Shown: piece by piece, positions 16,052 through 24,337 of the stretch | Numbering within the stretch: position 1 is the first letter of the stretch | Layout: each line of letters begins with the position of its first letter | NCBI GenBank assembly: GCA_963665085.2 | Contig: CAXXXS010000002.1 | Location: forward strand, 744,001 to 808,000 | From: G963665085 sp963665085 | Lineage (GTDB): Bacteria; Bacteroidota; Bacteroidia; Bacteroidales; JAAAOM01 | Length of the DNA: 64,000 bases | Direction of reading: 5' to 3' | Translations under genes and position numbers: made by a program | Notes under the pieces: generated by a model | What the model saw: only the letters and a program-made list of their open reading frames with translations | What the model was told of the DNA's origin: nothing | The model's database searches: none

Positions 16052-18505
16052 CTACTTTTCTAATCTTTTAACCTCAACCTCCTTTAACTCAATAGCCATA
16101 TCGCTATGGGCTGTTTCTTTGGCGTTGGCATTTAACCGGGCAAACCCTGCGTATTTTTCAGGCTCAAACAACTTACGCATTACAATATCCCTACGATTGT
16201 GATGTTTTATAAATGCCTGCCGTTCTTCATTTTCTATGGGCAATGGTTCCGGTTCTGATCCATCAGGTTTTGTTTTTAATACATTTACCTTTTCCGGGTC
16301 ATTGGTATAAAACCATCCATTGGGTGATGTCTCATCGGGTAATATTTCCAAGAAAAAATTATTTCTAAGATCAGCATATAAGTTTCCGATATGTTGAAAT
16401 GGCTGCAGACGGAAAAAAGAGATCTTCTCATCTTCATTTGTTATAAGAAGATTGCTCGCTTCATCAAAATCATTAACAACATAATTATCACTTCTATTAA
16501 TATTACCAATCCATTGTTTATTTTCGATATGTAAAATACTGGTGTTTTTCTTGTAATAGAAGTTTAGCGCCATAAAAGCACCTGATTTACTAAGACATAT
16601 ATTTATATCTCCATTAAAGAATTCTATTTCATTTATAAATTCATAAGACAGAGCCAGAGCATCTATATTGATTTTATGAAATTTAAGCTTTTTTTTATCC
16701 AGGCTGATACCTGCAAAAAGGATAATATTGTTCATTTCATTTATAGAGACAGAATCCCTAAAATAATGGTGAGCGATAAAATCATCGATTTCATACTCTT
16801 TCCTTTTTTGGATAACAAGCGAAGAATTAAAAACAGTAACAACCAAATTCGCACTGGTATCAGCACTATCTGAAAACACTTCAACTAAAAACAACAAGTT
16901 GAGCTTTTCAGCTACCAGCAATTTGTGTTTATACAATGCAAACCCCGGACGATAGGACATATTGATTTCAAAATCTCCAAGGGTATAAGAGTAGTTAAAA
17001 CTATACTTATATCTTTGTTTTGTTTCAATATCAAATGCTTCTAATAATCCTCTCTTTGGATCGAACTTAATACAATTACTCCCAAACATATAGTTAGGAA
17101 AAAAATCGTCTTTAAAATGATCGATTACCTTTCTGGTATCCGCATTGTAAATGGTTTTCCAGCCTTTATAAATAAACAGCCACAGTTTTTTTTGTTTTAG
17201 ATATAAAACGGTAAAGCGGGGAATCTGAAGATCTTCTATAGGGGGCTCAAAAATATGACTTTCCCTGGTTTCTAAATTTAAGAATAGAAGATTTCTTCGT
17301 TTGGCACTAAACCTACTTTTCACTTCCCAAACATGATAAGCAGCTCCCTGGATATCTGAATTAAAAGTTAGCTCTGACAATTTTCCGTCATACCCGAACG
17401 GGATAAAACAAGTATTATTAAGATCGTAAATAGTATTTCCGAAAACAAAACACCTTAAATCACCATTGTATCTTTCAAGTAACCCCATATCCATGGGTAT
17501 TTCTATAGTTTTCACAACATCCAGTTCTCTATTAATAACCTGGATTTGATTATTCTCTTGTAGGGTTACTATATAATCGTCGCACGTACTTACAGTTTCT
17601 AACGGGGCATCTATGGTTTTTGAAGATAAAATCTCAATAGTTTCTATGTCTGCAACCATAATGTACGACCTGTATTCCTTATTGAGATTTACCTGATTAT
17701 TTACAATAATTTTATCTCCCCAGGAATATACATTAAAACCTCTCTGGTACTTTTTTAGGGATTTATACTCTTCCTTCTCTTTTGTTAAAAGATTTAGTTT
17801 AACGACACTTTGATTGCCAAGAAAAAGCAATAATTTATGATTCTTAAATTCCAGTATTTTGCTAATACTTTTAACATCGTAGATTGTAAGATCTGTTTTG
17901 TGTACAATAGTAAAATCATCAAGTTTATAAACAATTAGCCATGGACGAATAACAACGATCAAACAATCTTCTTTGTCAGAGAAATGAAAATTATCAATTG
18001 AGTCATTAAATTCTGATATGTCTATCTTTTTATCAATTTTCCCGGTATCGACATTTAGAAACTCAATGCTTACTTGGGGATTCTCTAAAGTAAGCCAATT
18101 GTATTTGGGGCTAAAAGCTACGGTAAAAGAACGGTAATTACTACCTGAGAAATCAAACACCTCTTGTTTCCTGTTTTCAATATTTATTTTTACAAACTTT
18201 AATCCACCTTCTTCTATCAATATATTTTGTTCATCAACCTTAAAAAAAACGTTTATTCTCCACATAAAAGAGAATACACCAATTAGCTGTCCGGTTGAGA
18301 ATTGAAAAACGCTTACTTTATTGTAATCAACAGTCACTAATTTAGATGCATTACACATCATTAAAAATCCATTCTTGCCTACCGATTCAACGGTATGCCA
18401 AAGAGTTTCCCTTCGTGTTTTTAGATCCAGGTTCAATCCAAGTTCCTGCGAGAAGGAACGGGCTATGGAGCCATCTGTATTGTGAATATTTTGTGGTAAA
18501 TTCAT
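16052..18505 (-). CDS. Beta-propeller-like protein A (tandem paralogue)
   Basis: Not a named family. The 817 residues consist largely of short beta-strand repeats of WD40/quinoprotein type, such as VSVFQFSTGQLIGVFSF near 64, IEFLNVDTGKIDKKIDI near 148 and QIQVINRELDVVKTIEI near 325. They probably form one or two propellers. A conserved tail (about 690-790) contains PDETSPNGWFYTNDP and HHNRRDIVMRKLFEPEKYA. There is no signal peptide, so it is likely cytoplasmic. It is a tandem copy of the gene ending at 18529; the first 60 residues differ at 7 positions. Spacing is 23 nt upstream and 19 nt downstream. In a chaperone-like operon it could act as a scaffold or substrate recogniser; this is inference. 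Confidence 0.7.
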   Translation of the reverse strand: MNLPQNIHNTDGSIARSFSQELGLNLDLKTRRETLWHTVESVGKNGFLMMCNASKLVTVDYNKVSVFQFSTGQLIGVFSFMWRINVFFKVDEQNILIEEGGLKFVKINIENRKQEVFDFSGSNYRSFTVAFSPKYNWLTLENPQVSIEFLNVDTGKIDKKIDISEFNDSIDNFHFSDKEDCLIVVIRPWLIVYKLDDFTIVHKTDLTIYDVKSISKILEFKNHKLLLFLGNQSVVKLNLLTKEKEEYKSLKKYQRGFNVYSWGDKIIVNNQVNLNKEYRSYIMVADIETIEILSSKTIDAPLETVSTCDDYIVTLQENNQIQVINRELDVVKTIEIPMDMGLLERYNGDLRCFVFGNTIYDLNNTCFIPFGYDGKLSELTFNSDIQGAAYHVWEVKSRFSAKRRNLLFLNLETRESHIFEPPIEDLQIPRFTVLYLKQKKLWLFIYKGWKTIYNADTRKVIDHFKDDFFPNYMFGSNCIKFDPKRGLLEAFDIETKQRYKYSFNYSYTLGDFEINMSYRPGFALYKHKLLVAEKLNLLFLVEVFSDSADTSANLVVTVFNSSLVIQKRKEYEIDDFIAHHYFRDSVSINEMNNIILFAGISLDKKKLKFHKINIDALALSYEFINEIEFFNGDINICLSKSGAFMALNFYYKKNTSILHIENKQWIGNINRSDNYVVNDFDEASNLLITNEDEKISFFRLQPFQHIGNLYADLRNNFFLEILPDETSPNGWFYTNDPEKVNVLKTKPDGSEPEPLPIENEERQAFIKHHNRRDIVMRKLFEPEKYAGFARLNANAKETAHSDMAIELKEVEVKRLEK

Positions 18506-18528
18506 TTCAACTGTTTCTGCTTGTTAGT

Positions 18529-20973
18529 TTAAGAAAGCTTCTTAGCCTCAACCTGCTTTAACTCAATAGCCATATCGCTATAGGCTGTTTCTTCGGCACT
18601 AGCATTTAACCGGACAAACTCAGCATATTTTTCAGGCTCAAACAATTTACGCATGACAATATCCCTGCGATTATGATGTTTTATAAATGCCTGCCGTTCC
18701 TCATTTTCTACAGGCAATGGTTCCGGTTCTGATCCATCAGGTTTTGTTTTTAACACATTTACCTTATCCGGATCATTGGTATAAAACCATCCATTGGGTG
18801 ATGTCTCATCGGGCAAAATTTCAACAAAAAAATTCCCCCTCAAATCTGCATACAAGTTCCCAATGTATTTAAAAGGTTTTAGACGGTAAAAAAACACATT
18901 ATTATCTTCATTGGTAATAAAAAGATTACTTGTTTCATCAAAATAGCTTATCGAAAGATCATCACTATTTTCAATTGTACCTAACCACTCTTTTTCTTTG
19001 ATATGTAAGACGTAGGTATTTTTTTCGTATTCGAAGTTTAACGCCATAAAAGCAGCTGACTTACTAAGACTCATGTCTATTTCTCTATCAAAGAACTCCA
19101 TTTCATTGATAAATTCATACGATAAATCTTCTGTATTTATCTTATAGAATTTAAGCAACTTTTTATCCAGTCCAACACCTGCAAAAAGAATAACATCATT
19201 TAATTCATTTATTGAGACCGAATCTTTAAAATGGCTATGCGCAATAAAATCATCGATCTCATACTCTTTCTTTTTTTGCATTATGAGAGTAGAATCAAAT
19301 TCTGAAACAGTTAATTTTGCACTGTTATCTGCCCCTTCAGAGAATACTTCTATTAAAAACAAGCTATTACGCTTTTCAGCTACCAGTAATTTATGTTTGT
19401 ACAATGCATAACGTGGATGATTGGAACTATACACTATGAAATCTTCCTGGGTATAATTGTAGTTAAAACTATAGTCAAATTTTATTTTTGTTTCCAGGTT
19501 AAATGCTTCTAATAATCCATTCTGAGGATTGTAGGCAATGCAATTACTCCCTAAGATAAGGCCAGGAATAAATCCACCTCTAAAATGATCGATTACTCTT
19601 CTTTTATCAGCATCGTAAATAGTTCTCCAGCCTTTATAAATAATCAACCACTGGTTTCTTTGTTTTAAATAATAAACAGCAATGGAGGGAATCTGAAGAT
19701 CTTCGATAAGTGGGTCAAAAATATGGCTTTCCCTGGTTTTTAAATTGATGAACAGAAGATTCTTTCTTCTGGAGTTAAATTTACTTTTTACCTGTAAAAC
19801 CTGATAACCTGCCCCCTGGATATCTGATTTGCTACTCAGTTCTGATGTTTTTCCATCATAGCCAAATGGGATAAAACTTGTATTGCCAAGATCGAAAATG
19901 GCATTTTTGAAAATAAAGCATCTTAAATCGCCATTGTATCTGTCTAGCCATCCCATATCCGTGGGTATATCTATCGTTTTTACAAGATCCAGTTCTTTAT
20001 TAAAAACCTGGATTTGATTGTTCTTTTGTAGTGTTACTACATATTCACCGCACGTGCTTACAGATTCTAACCGAGTATTTAGGGTTTTTGAAGATATAAC
20101 CTCAACAGTCTCCATACCTGCCACCATTATGTAAGACCGGTATTCTTTATTAAGGTTTACCTGATTTTTTACAAAAATTTCATCTCCCCAGGGATAAATA
20201 TTAAAACTTCCCCGATATTTTTTTAACGATTTATACTCGTGTTTTTCTTTTGTTAAAAGATTTAGTGAAACAATACTTTGGTTACCCAGATAAAGTAATA
20301 ATCGATGATTCTTAAATTCCAGAATTTCACTAATACTTTCTGCGCCGTAGATTGAAAGATCTGCTTTATGGACAAGGGTTAAATCATCGAGCCTGAAGAC
20401 CATCAGCCATGGACGAATAACAGCTATCAAACAATCTTCTTTGTCAGAAAAATAAAAATTATTAATAGTATCATTTAATTCTGAAATGTCTATCTTTTTA
20501 TCAATTTCTCCTGTATTGATATTTAATAACTCAATGCTTTCTCTGGGCTTCTCTAAAGTAAGCCAATTGTATTTTGTACTAAAAGCCAAGGCAAAAGAAC
20601 GGTAATCACTACCAGAAAAATCAAACACCTCTTGTTTCCTGGTTTCAATATTAATCTTTATAAACTTTAAACCACCTTCTTGTATTAATAGATTTTGCTC
20701 ATCAATCTTAAAAAAACCGTTTATTCTCCACACAAATGAAAAAACCCCTATTAGCTGTCCGGTAGAGAATTGAAAAACGCTTATTTTATTGTAATCAACA
20801 GCCACTATTTTAGAAGCATTGCCCATCATTAAAAATCCATTCTTGCCTACCGATTCAACGGTATGCCAAAGAGTTTTCCTACGTGTTTTCAGTTCCAGGT
20901 TCAATCCCAGTTCCTGCGAGAAGGATCGAGCTATGGAGCCATCGGTCTTTTGTATATTTTGTGGTAGATTCAT
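18529..20973 (-). CDS. Beta-propeller-like protein B (tandem paralogue)
   Basis: An 814-residue paralogue of the following gene, collinear along the whole length, with the same start MNLPQNI and the same tail (HNRRDIVMRKLFEPEKYAEF). Divergence is greatest in the middle (about residues 340-680), with N- and C-termini most alike, as expected if the ends make fixed contacts and the blades vary. Beta-propeller-like repeats include ISVFQFSTGQLIGVFSF and QIQVFNKELDLVKTIDI. No signal peptide or catalytic motif is seen. It lies 20 nt after the zinc-finger repeat protein gene, within the five-gene operon. The many scattered differences argue for an old, maintained duplication and against an assembly artefact. 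Confidence 0.7.
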   Translation of the reverse strand: MNLPQNIQKTDGSIARSFSQELGLNLELKTRRKTLWHTVESVGKNGFLMMGNASKIVAVDYNKISVFQFSTGQLIGVFSFVWRINGFFKIDEQNLLIQEGGLKFIKINIETRKQEVFDFSGSDYRSFALAFSTKYNWLTLEKPRESIELLNINTGEIDKKIDISELNDTINNFYFSDKEDCLIAVIRPWLMVFRLDDLTLVHKADLSIYGAESISEILEFKNHRLLLYLGNQSIVSLNLLTKEKHEYKSLKKYRGSFNIYPWGDEIFVKNQVNLNKEYRSYIMVAGMETVEVISSKTLNTRLESVSTCGEYVVTLQKNNQIQVFNKELDLVKTIDIPTDMGWLDRYNGDLRCFIFKNAIFDLGNTSFIPFGYDGKTSELSSKSDIQGAGYQVLQVKSKFNSRRKNLLFINLKTRESHIFDPLIEDLQIPSIAVYYLKQRNQWLIIYKGWRTIYDADKRRVIDHFRGGFIPGLILGSNCIAYNPQNGLLEAFNLETKIKFDYSFNYNYTQEDFIVYSSNHPRYALYKHKLLVAEKRNSLFLIEVFSEGADNSAKLTVSEFDSTLIMQKKKEYEIDDFIAHSHFKDSVSINELNDVILFAGVGLDKKLLKFYKINTEDLSYEFINEMEFFDREIDMSLSKSAAFMALNFEYEKNTYVLHIKEKEWLGTIENSDDLSISYFDETSNLFITNEDNNVFFYRLKPFKYIGNLYADLRGNFFVEILPDETSPNGWFYTNDPDKVNVLKTKPDGSEPEPLPVENEERQAFIKHHNRRDIVMRKLFEPEKYAEFVRLNASAEETAYSDMAIELKQVEAKKLS

Positions 20974-20993
20974 AACAAAAACATTAAAAGATT

Positions 20994-22436
20994 TTAATCA
21001 ATAACTTTTTTACCTATAAAAATAGATTTATATCCCCTTCCATTGCACCAGTCACAACGGTCGTGATCCAGATAAGGTGTGTATCCTGTTCCATTGCAGC
21101 TATCGCAGCTTTTATCCTCATATTTATCCACAACTCTTTTCCCCGCTTTTATGGCTATTGCAGTCGTTTTATCATTAATTGGCAATCTACCAGAATTTAA
21201 ATATTTCACCAAATCAGTCCTTAGTTCAATATCATCAATAAAATCATCGGAAAGCTGATTGGTTACTAATAGGAGCACCTCTTTATTTACAGAATAAGAA
21301 AACACCCTTTTCAACTCCTCCTTTTCTTTTATCAATTCAAGAAGTCCAGCAATTTGTCTTGAACTTAGGAGTCCTCCCTTAATTAGAATCTCTACTGGTG
21401 ATAACCTTATTGTTTTCTTACTCAATAAATCATCGGCCAATATATTTATTGCACACAACCGGACATTATCACAAACAGCATCTTCTGCCAAATCAATGAT
21501 GGATATTGATTCTTTGTAGTTCTCAAACAGCATGAATATCTGTTCAATCTTAAGACCATCATGATTCATAAGGATATCCAAGGCAATCTCTTCATCATAT
21601 TTATCAACAAGAGTTGATGCCACTTTGGAAGCCGCTTTATCCTTAACATTCAAGGATGTTGCTGATTTCGCTAATTGATACAATTTTTCTTTGGATAACA
21701 CTCTTTGCAAAAAGGTATCAATTGTACCCGGATTCAAGCCTTTAAATTTCAACAATGCTTCAAATGCATCTCCCTTGTCCATTAAATGATTCAACACCAG
21801 TTCTCTTTTCTCTCCGTAGAATTCTTCGAAAAGCATTTCAAATAAATCAATACTATTTACCTGTCCCAAAACAAGCTTAAAATTTTCACCATCGATCTCT
21901 TTTGAATATTCTAAAAACTCTTTTGTTGTTTTGTATTCAAGTACCCACTTGGATAAATACTCCTGATTTTGAAAAAACTTCATTGCCTTATCCACCAAAC
22001 TTTTATTCGATGATGTTACTATAAAATCCATCAATTCATTATCTGAATATTGATTCTTTTCGATAGCATTGATCTGGAGTTTCTCAATTCTAACATCAAC
22101 CTGCTCAATGAAAGCCTTGGAAAATTGTTTGGGGGGATTCTTTCTTAGCTCCTGCAATTTATCAAGGTTACCAATATTATTACAGATACACTTTGTGATT
22201 TCCGGATTAACGGATGTTATCAAAAGCTCAAAAAGATTTTTCTCTTTTTTCATATACCTGCAGGCTAGCTCGCACGTATAACTAAGGCTTTTGCTTTTGC
22301 GAATAATCCTTTTTAATCTCCTGTCTGAAAATTTACCTGCCTTAATTGCATTGTGCTTTTTAGAAAGCTTATCAGATTTTCTTTTTTGTGCTTTACGTAA
22401 TTTTTCTGCCTTTTTATGTTCTTTGTAATATGACAT
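20994..22436 (-). CDS. Alpha-helical repeat protein with C-terminal DnaJ-type zinc finger
   Basis: The first 70 residues are very basic (KKAEKLRKAQKRKSDKLSKK). Residues from about 70 to 430 are helical repeats of HEAT/ARM flavour (for example LAEDAVCDNVRLCAINILAD). The C-terminus carries two CxxCxGxG motifs, CDSCNGTG at 444-451 and CDWCNGRG at 461-468. This is half of the four-motif zinc centre of DnaJ, and like it could bind one zinc ion. Type I J-proteins use this element to hold substrates. The neighbouring 538-residue protein has a J-like domain but no such zinc finger, so the DnaJ parts appear divided between two proteins. Second gene of the operon, 24 nt after the first. Confidence 0.72.
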   Translation of the reverse strand: MSYYKEHKKAEKLRKAQKRKSDKLSKKHNAIKAGKFSDRRLKRIIRKSKSLSYTCELACRYMKKEKNLFELLITSVNPEITKCICNNIGNLDKLQELRKNPPKQFSKAFIEQVDVRIEKLQINAIEKNQYSDNELMDFIVTSSNKSLVDKAMKFFQNQEYLSKWVLEYKTTKEFLEYSKEIDGENFKLVLGQVNSIDLFEMLFEEFYGEKRELVLNHLMDKGDAFEALLKFKGLNPGTIDTFLQRVLSKEKLYQLAKSATSLNVKDKAASKVASTLVDKYDEEIALDILMNHDGLKIEQIFMLFENYKESISIIDLAEDAVCDNVRLCAINILADDLLSKKTIRLSPVEILIKGGLLSSRQIAGLLELIKEKEELKRVFSYSVNKEVLLLVTNQLSDDFIDDIELRTDLVKYLNSGRLPINDKTTAIAIKAGKRVVDKYEDKSCDSCNGTGYTPYLDHDRCDWCNGRGYKSIFIGKKVID

Positions 22437-22460
22437 GTTTATGATTTTAAGGTTTGATAA

Positions 22461-24077
22461 CTAGAACCGAACTTCAGTGCTGATCTCCATTTTTTCGCAT
22501 TGTTCAACTAATTCATCATATACCCGCTGTAACGTCTCAATGCGTTCTCTAAAAGCATTTTTTGTGTGATCTATATTCCTTTCACTGGCACAGCACTCTT
22601 TCTTTTCGATATAATCTGCATTGTTTTCAACAGTTTTTACTCTCAAGAGCAACTGTTCTATCTGCTTTTCAAGATATAGGATGCGATTTTTTAACCACGC
22701 CACTTTCTCTTCGTCTGTTTCACCTATTATAACATCATAGTCAGGAATATCTCTTCCAATCGTGTTCCATATATTTTCTACTTCAGAGAGCAAACTATTC
22801 AGTTCAAGCAAATCAAAGTCATCAGATCCTTTCTGTGCAATACGTTCATTTATCTCCAATGAACTCTCGAACTTCTCATAAAGAATTTCAATCTGCCTAT
22901 CCGTAAAATCGGTATGTTGAATAGAATCAGGATGTGTTAACCTCCAGATACGTTTGAGTATCTTTTTGCAAGCATTATAATAATCGGTTTTGATTTGTAA
23001 ACTTCCCGTTACAGAATCTGAACCTTTTATCTTTTCTGCTTCCGTAAAGCTTTTTCTTTCTGCAGATTCTTTGGCACATTCCTGGTATTCTTTTTTTGAC
23101 GAAGAAAAATTCTTCTGTTCTTCTTCTATCATTTCTTCTGCTGTAATTTCCGGATTCTCACTTTTAAGCAGGATACGGTTTTGAAGTACCTTATTCGTTA
23201 ACATAAACTCCCTCACTTTCAGGTAATCATCACCAAAATGCTTATACCATTTATTGGTAAGAAAACGGTAACCTATTTTTGCCTGTCCATATTGATAAAT
23301 AGCTTGTTCCAACTCTCCTTCGCGGGTAGCCCAAATTATTTTATGTTGCCAGTATTCATCCGAAGCCTGTTTTTTCTCCTCTTCTTTTTCTTCAATAAAT
23401 TGTTCCCATAACGTATTATTTATTGAAGTCAGAAACAATTTATTATTGCAATATTCCTGAACAAGTAATCTGAATTTCTCAGCATCATATTCGCTCAGGT
23501 TATATTCCTCCATAAGCTCAAACCACTCATTCATAATCTCAGGGTAGCAAACATCATCAAAAAAGGTTAAGCTGAATTGCTCAATTGCCTTTATGCTGTT
23601 TTTTAATAAATCGCTTAATCCATCACACTGATCAAACTTCATAACACCCCATGCTTTTGCTTTTAGGTATTTCTCCCAATTAACTTTTAACACCATATTA
23701 AGTGTTCGATAATATCCCCAATGAAAAAACACCCCCATTCTTACGATATCACCATCTGCCGGCCAGCGCATGTTTTCGTTATCTTCAAAATATTTTCTGG
23801 CCTGACTCACAGAACAAGAGCCAACAGCCTCCATGTCACAAAGAATATCGCTGTAAACCATCAGGCAATTCTTTTCACCTACACTTTCCATCGACAACTG
23901 ATCTTGAGTAAGTTTCCTTTCATCAGTCCACATATCTAACTGCTCAATTGTAACACAACTTTTCCACCAATCGTTTTCACTATCTTCTGCATCATATTTC
24001 CAATGCTGTAGAAAATTTTTGGCTTCTTCTTTGAAAAGCACTACCGAATTAAATTTATTTAACGTTTGCATGACCAT
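22461..24077 (-). CDS. J-domain-like protein with coiled coil
   Basis: A 538-residue protein. Residues about 362-415 resemble a J domain: helix II with LKRIWRLTHPD, the HPD tripeptide at 382-384, and a helix III-like FTDRQIEILYEKFESSLEI. HPD is the motif by which J-proteins stimulate Hsp70 ATPase. Residues 1-300 are a Trp- and acid-rich region without a recognised family. Residues about 460-535 form a heptad-like coiled coil (KNRILYLEKQIEQLLLRVKT). It is the first gene of the five-gene operon, behind a direct-repeat promoter. Starts at 24077 (MVMQ) and 24071 are both possible. The call rests on HPD plus flanking helices and is not certain. Confidence 0.65.
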   Translation of the reverse strand: MVMQTLNKFNSVVLFKEEAKNFLQHWKYDAEDSENDWWKSCVTIEQLDMWTDERKLTQDQLSMESVGEKNCLMVYSDILCDMEAVGSCSVSQARKYFEDNENMRWPADGDIVRMGVFFHWGYYRTLNMVLKVNWEKYLKAKAWGVMKFDQCDGLSDLLKNSIKAIEQFSLTFFDDVCYPEIMNEWFELMEEYNLSEYDAEKFRLLVQEYCNNKLFLTSINNTLWEQFIEEKEEEKKQASDEYWQHKIIWATREGELEQAIYQYGQAKIGYRFLTNKWYKHFGDDYLKVREFMLTNKVLQNRILLKSENPEITAEEMIEEEQKNFSSSKKEYQECAKESAERKSFTEAEKIKGSDSVTGSLQIKTDYYNACKKILKRIWRLTHPDSIQHTDFTDRQIEILYEKFESSLEINERIAQKGSDDFDLLELNSLLSEVENIWNTIGRDIPDYDVIIGETDEEKVAWLKNRILYLEKQIEQLLLRVKTVENNADYIEKKECCASERNIDHTKNAFRERIETLQRVYDELVEQCEKMEISTEVRF

Positions 24078-24110
24078 AAATTTAAATTAAGTTTTTGATT
24101 TCTTGATGGT

Positions 24111-24168
24111 AAAAGTAATTTCATGCGTTCTATCTACTCGTGGGGAAAATATTTTTTCTTGTGGGGAA
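24111..24168 (-). promoter_or_regulatory. CCCCAC direct-repeat promoter, copy 2
   Basis: On the minus strand, TTCCCCACAAG and TTCCCCACGAG occur 21 bp apart, joined by an A/T-rich spacer. A -7-like TACTTTTA (one base off TAnnTTTG) lies 30 bp after the start of the second half-site. Spacing and layout agree with copy 1 in front of the zinc microprotein. This promoter would drive the five-gene chaperone-like operon. Confidence 0.6.
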
Positions 24169-24337
24169 AATTCACAAGCCCCTGATTTAAAACAAATAAG
24201 ATACTATTTAAAGTTAAATTACACTTATGGAATTTACTTTCTTTAGTTCTTGACAAATAACTTCTGTCTTTTAATAAAGAAAAAAATTGCTTAGTCAAGC
24301 ATTCCTCCTACCAGACTTAATCCACAATTTTTTCCGA

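Noticed and set aside
16052..20973. The two near-identical genes as an assembly artefact
   Set aside because: Differences are scattered over the entire length and the intergenic spaces differ, so a true duplication is more likely.
14557..24077. Operon as a known defence system
   Set aside because: No nuclease, protease, NTPase or toxin motif is visible; a defence role would be speculation.
12229..24168. CCCCAC repeats as ends of a mobile element carrying the operon
   Set aside because: The copies are in the same orientation, each sits at a fixed distance before a gene start, and no target duplication was seen; a promoter element explains them better.
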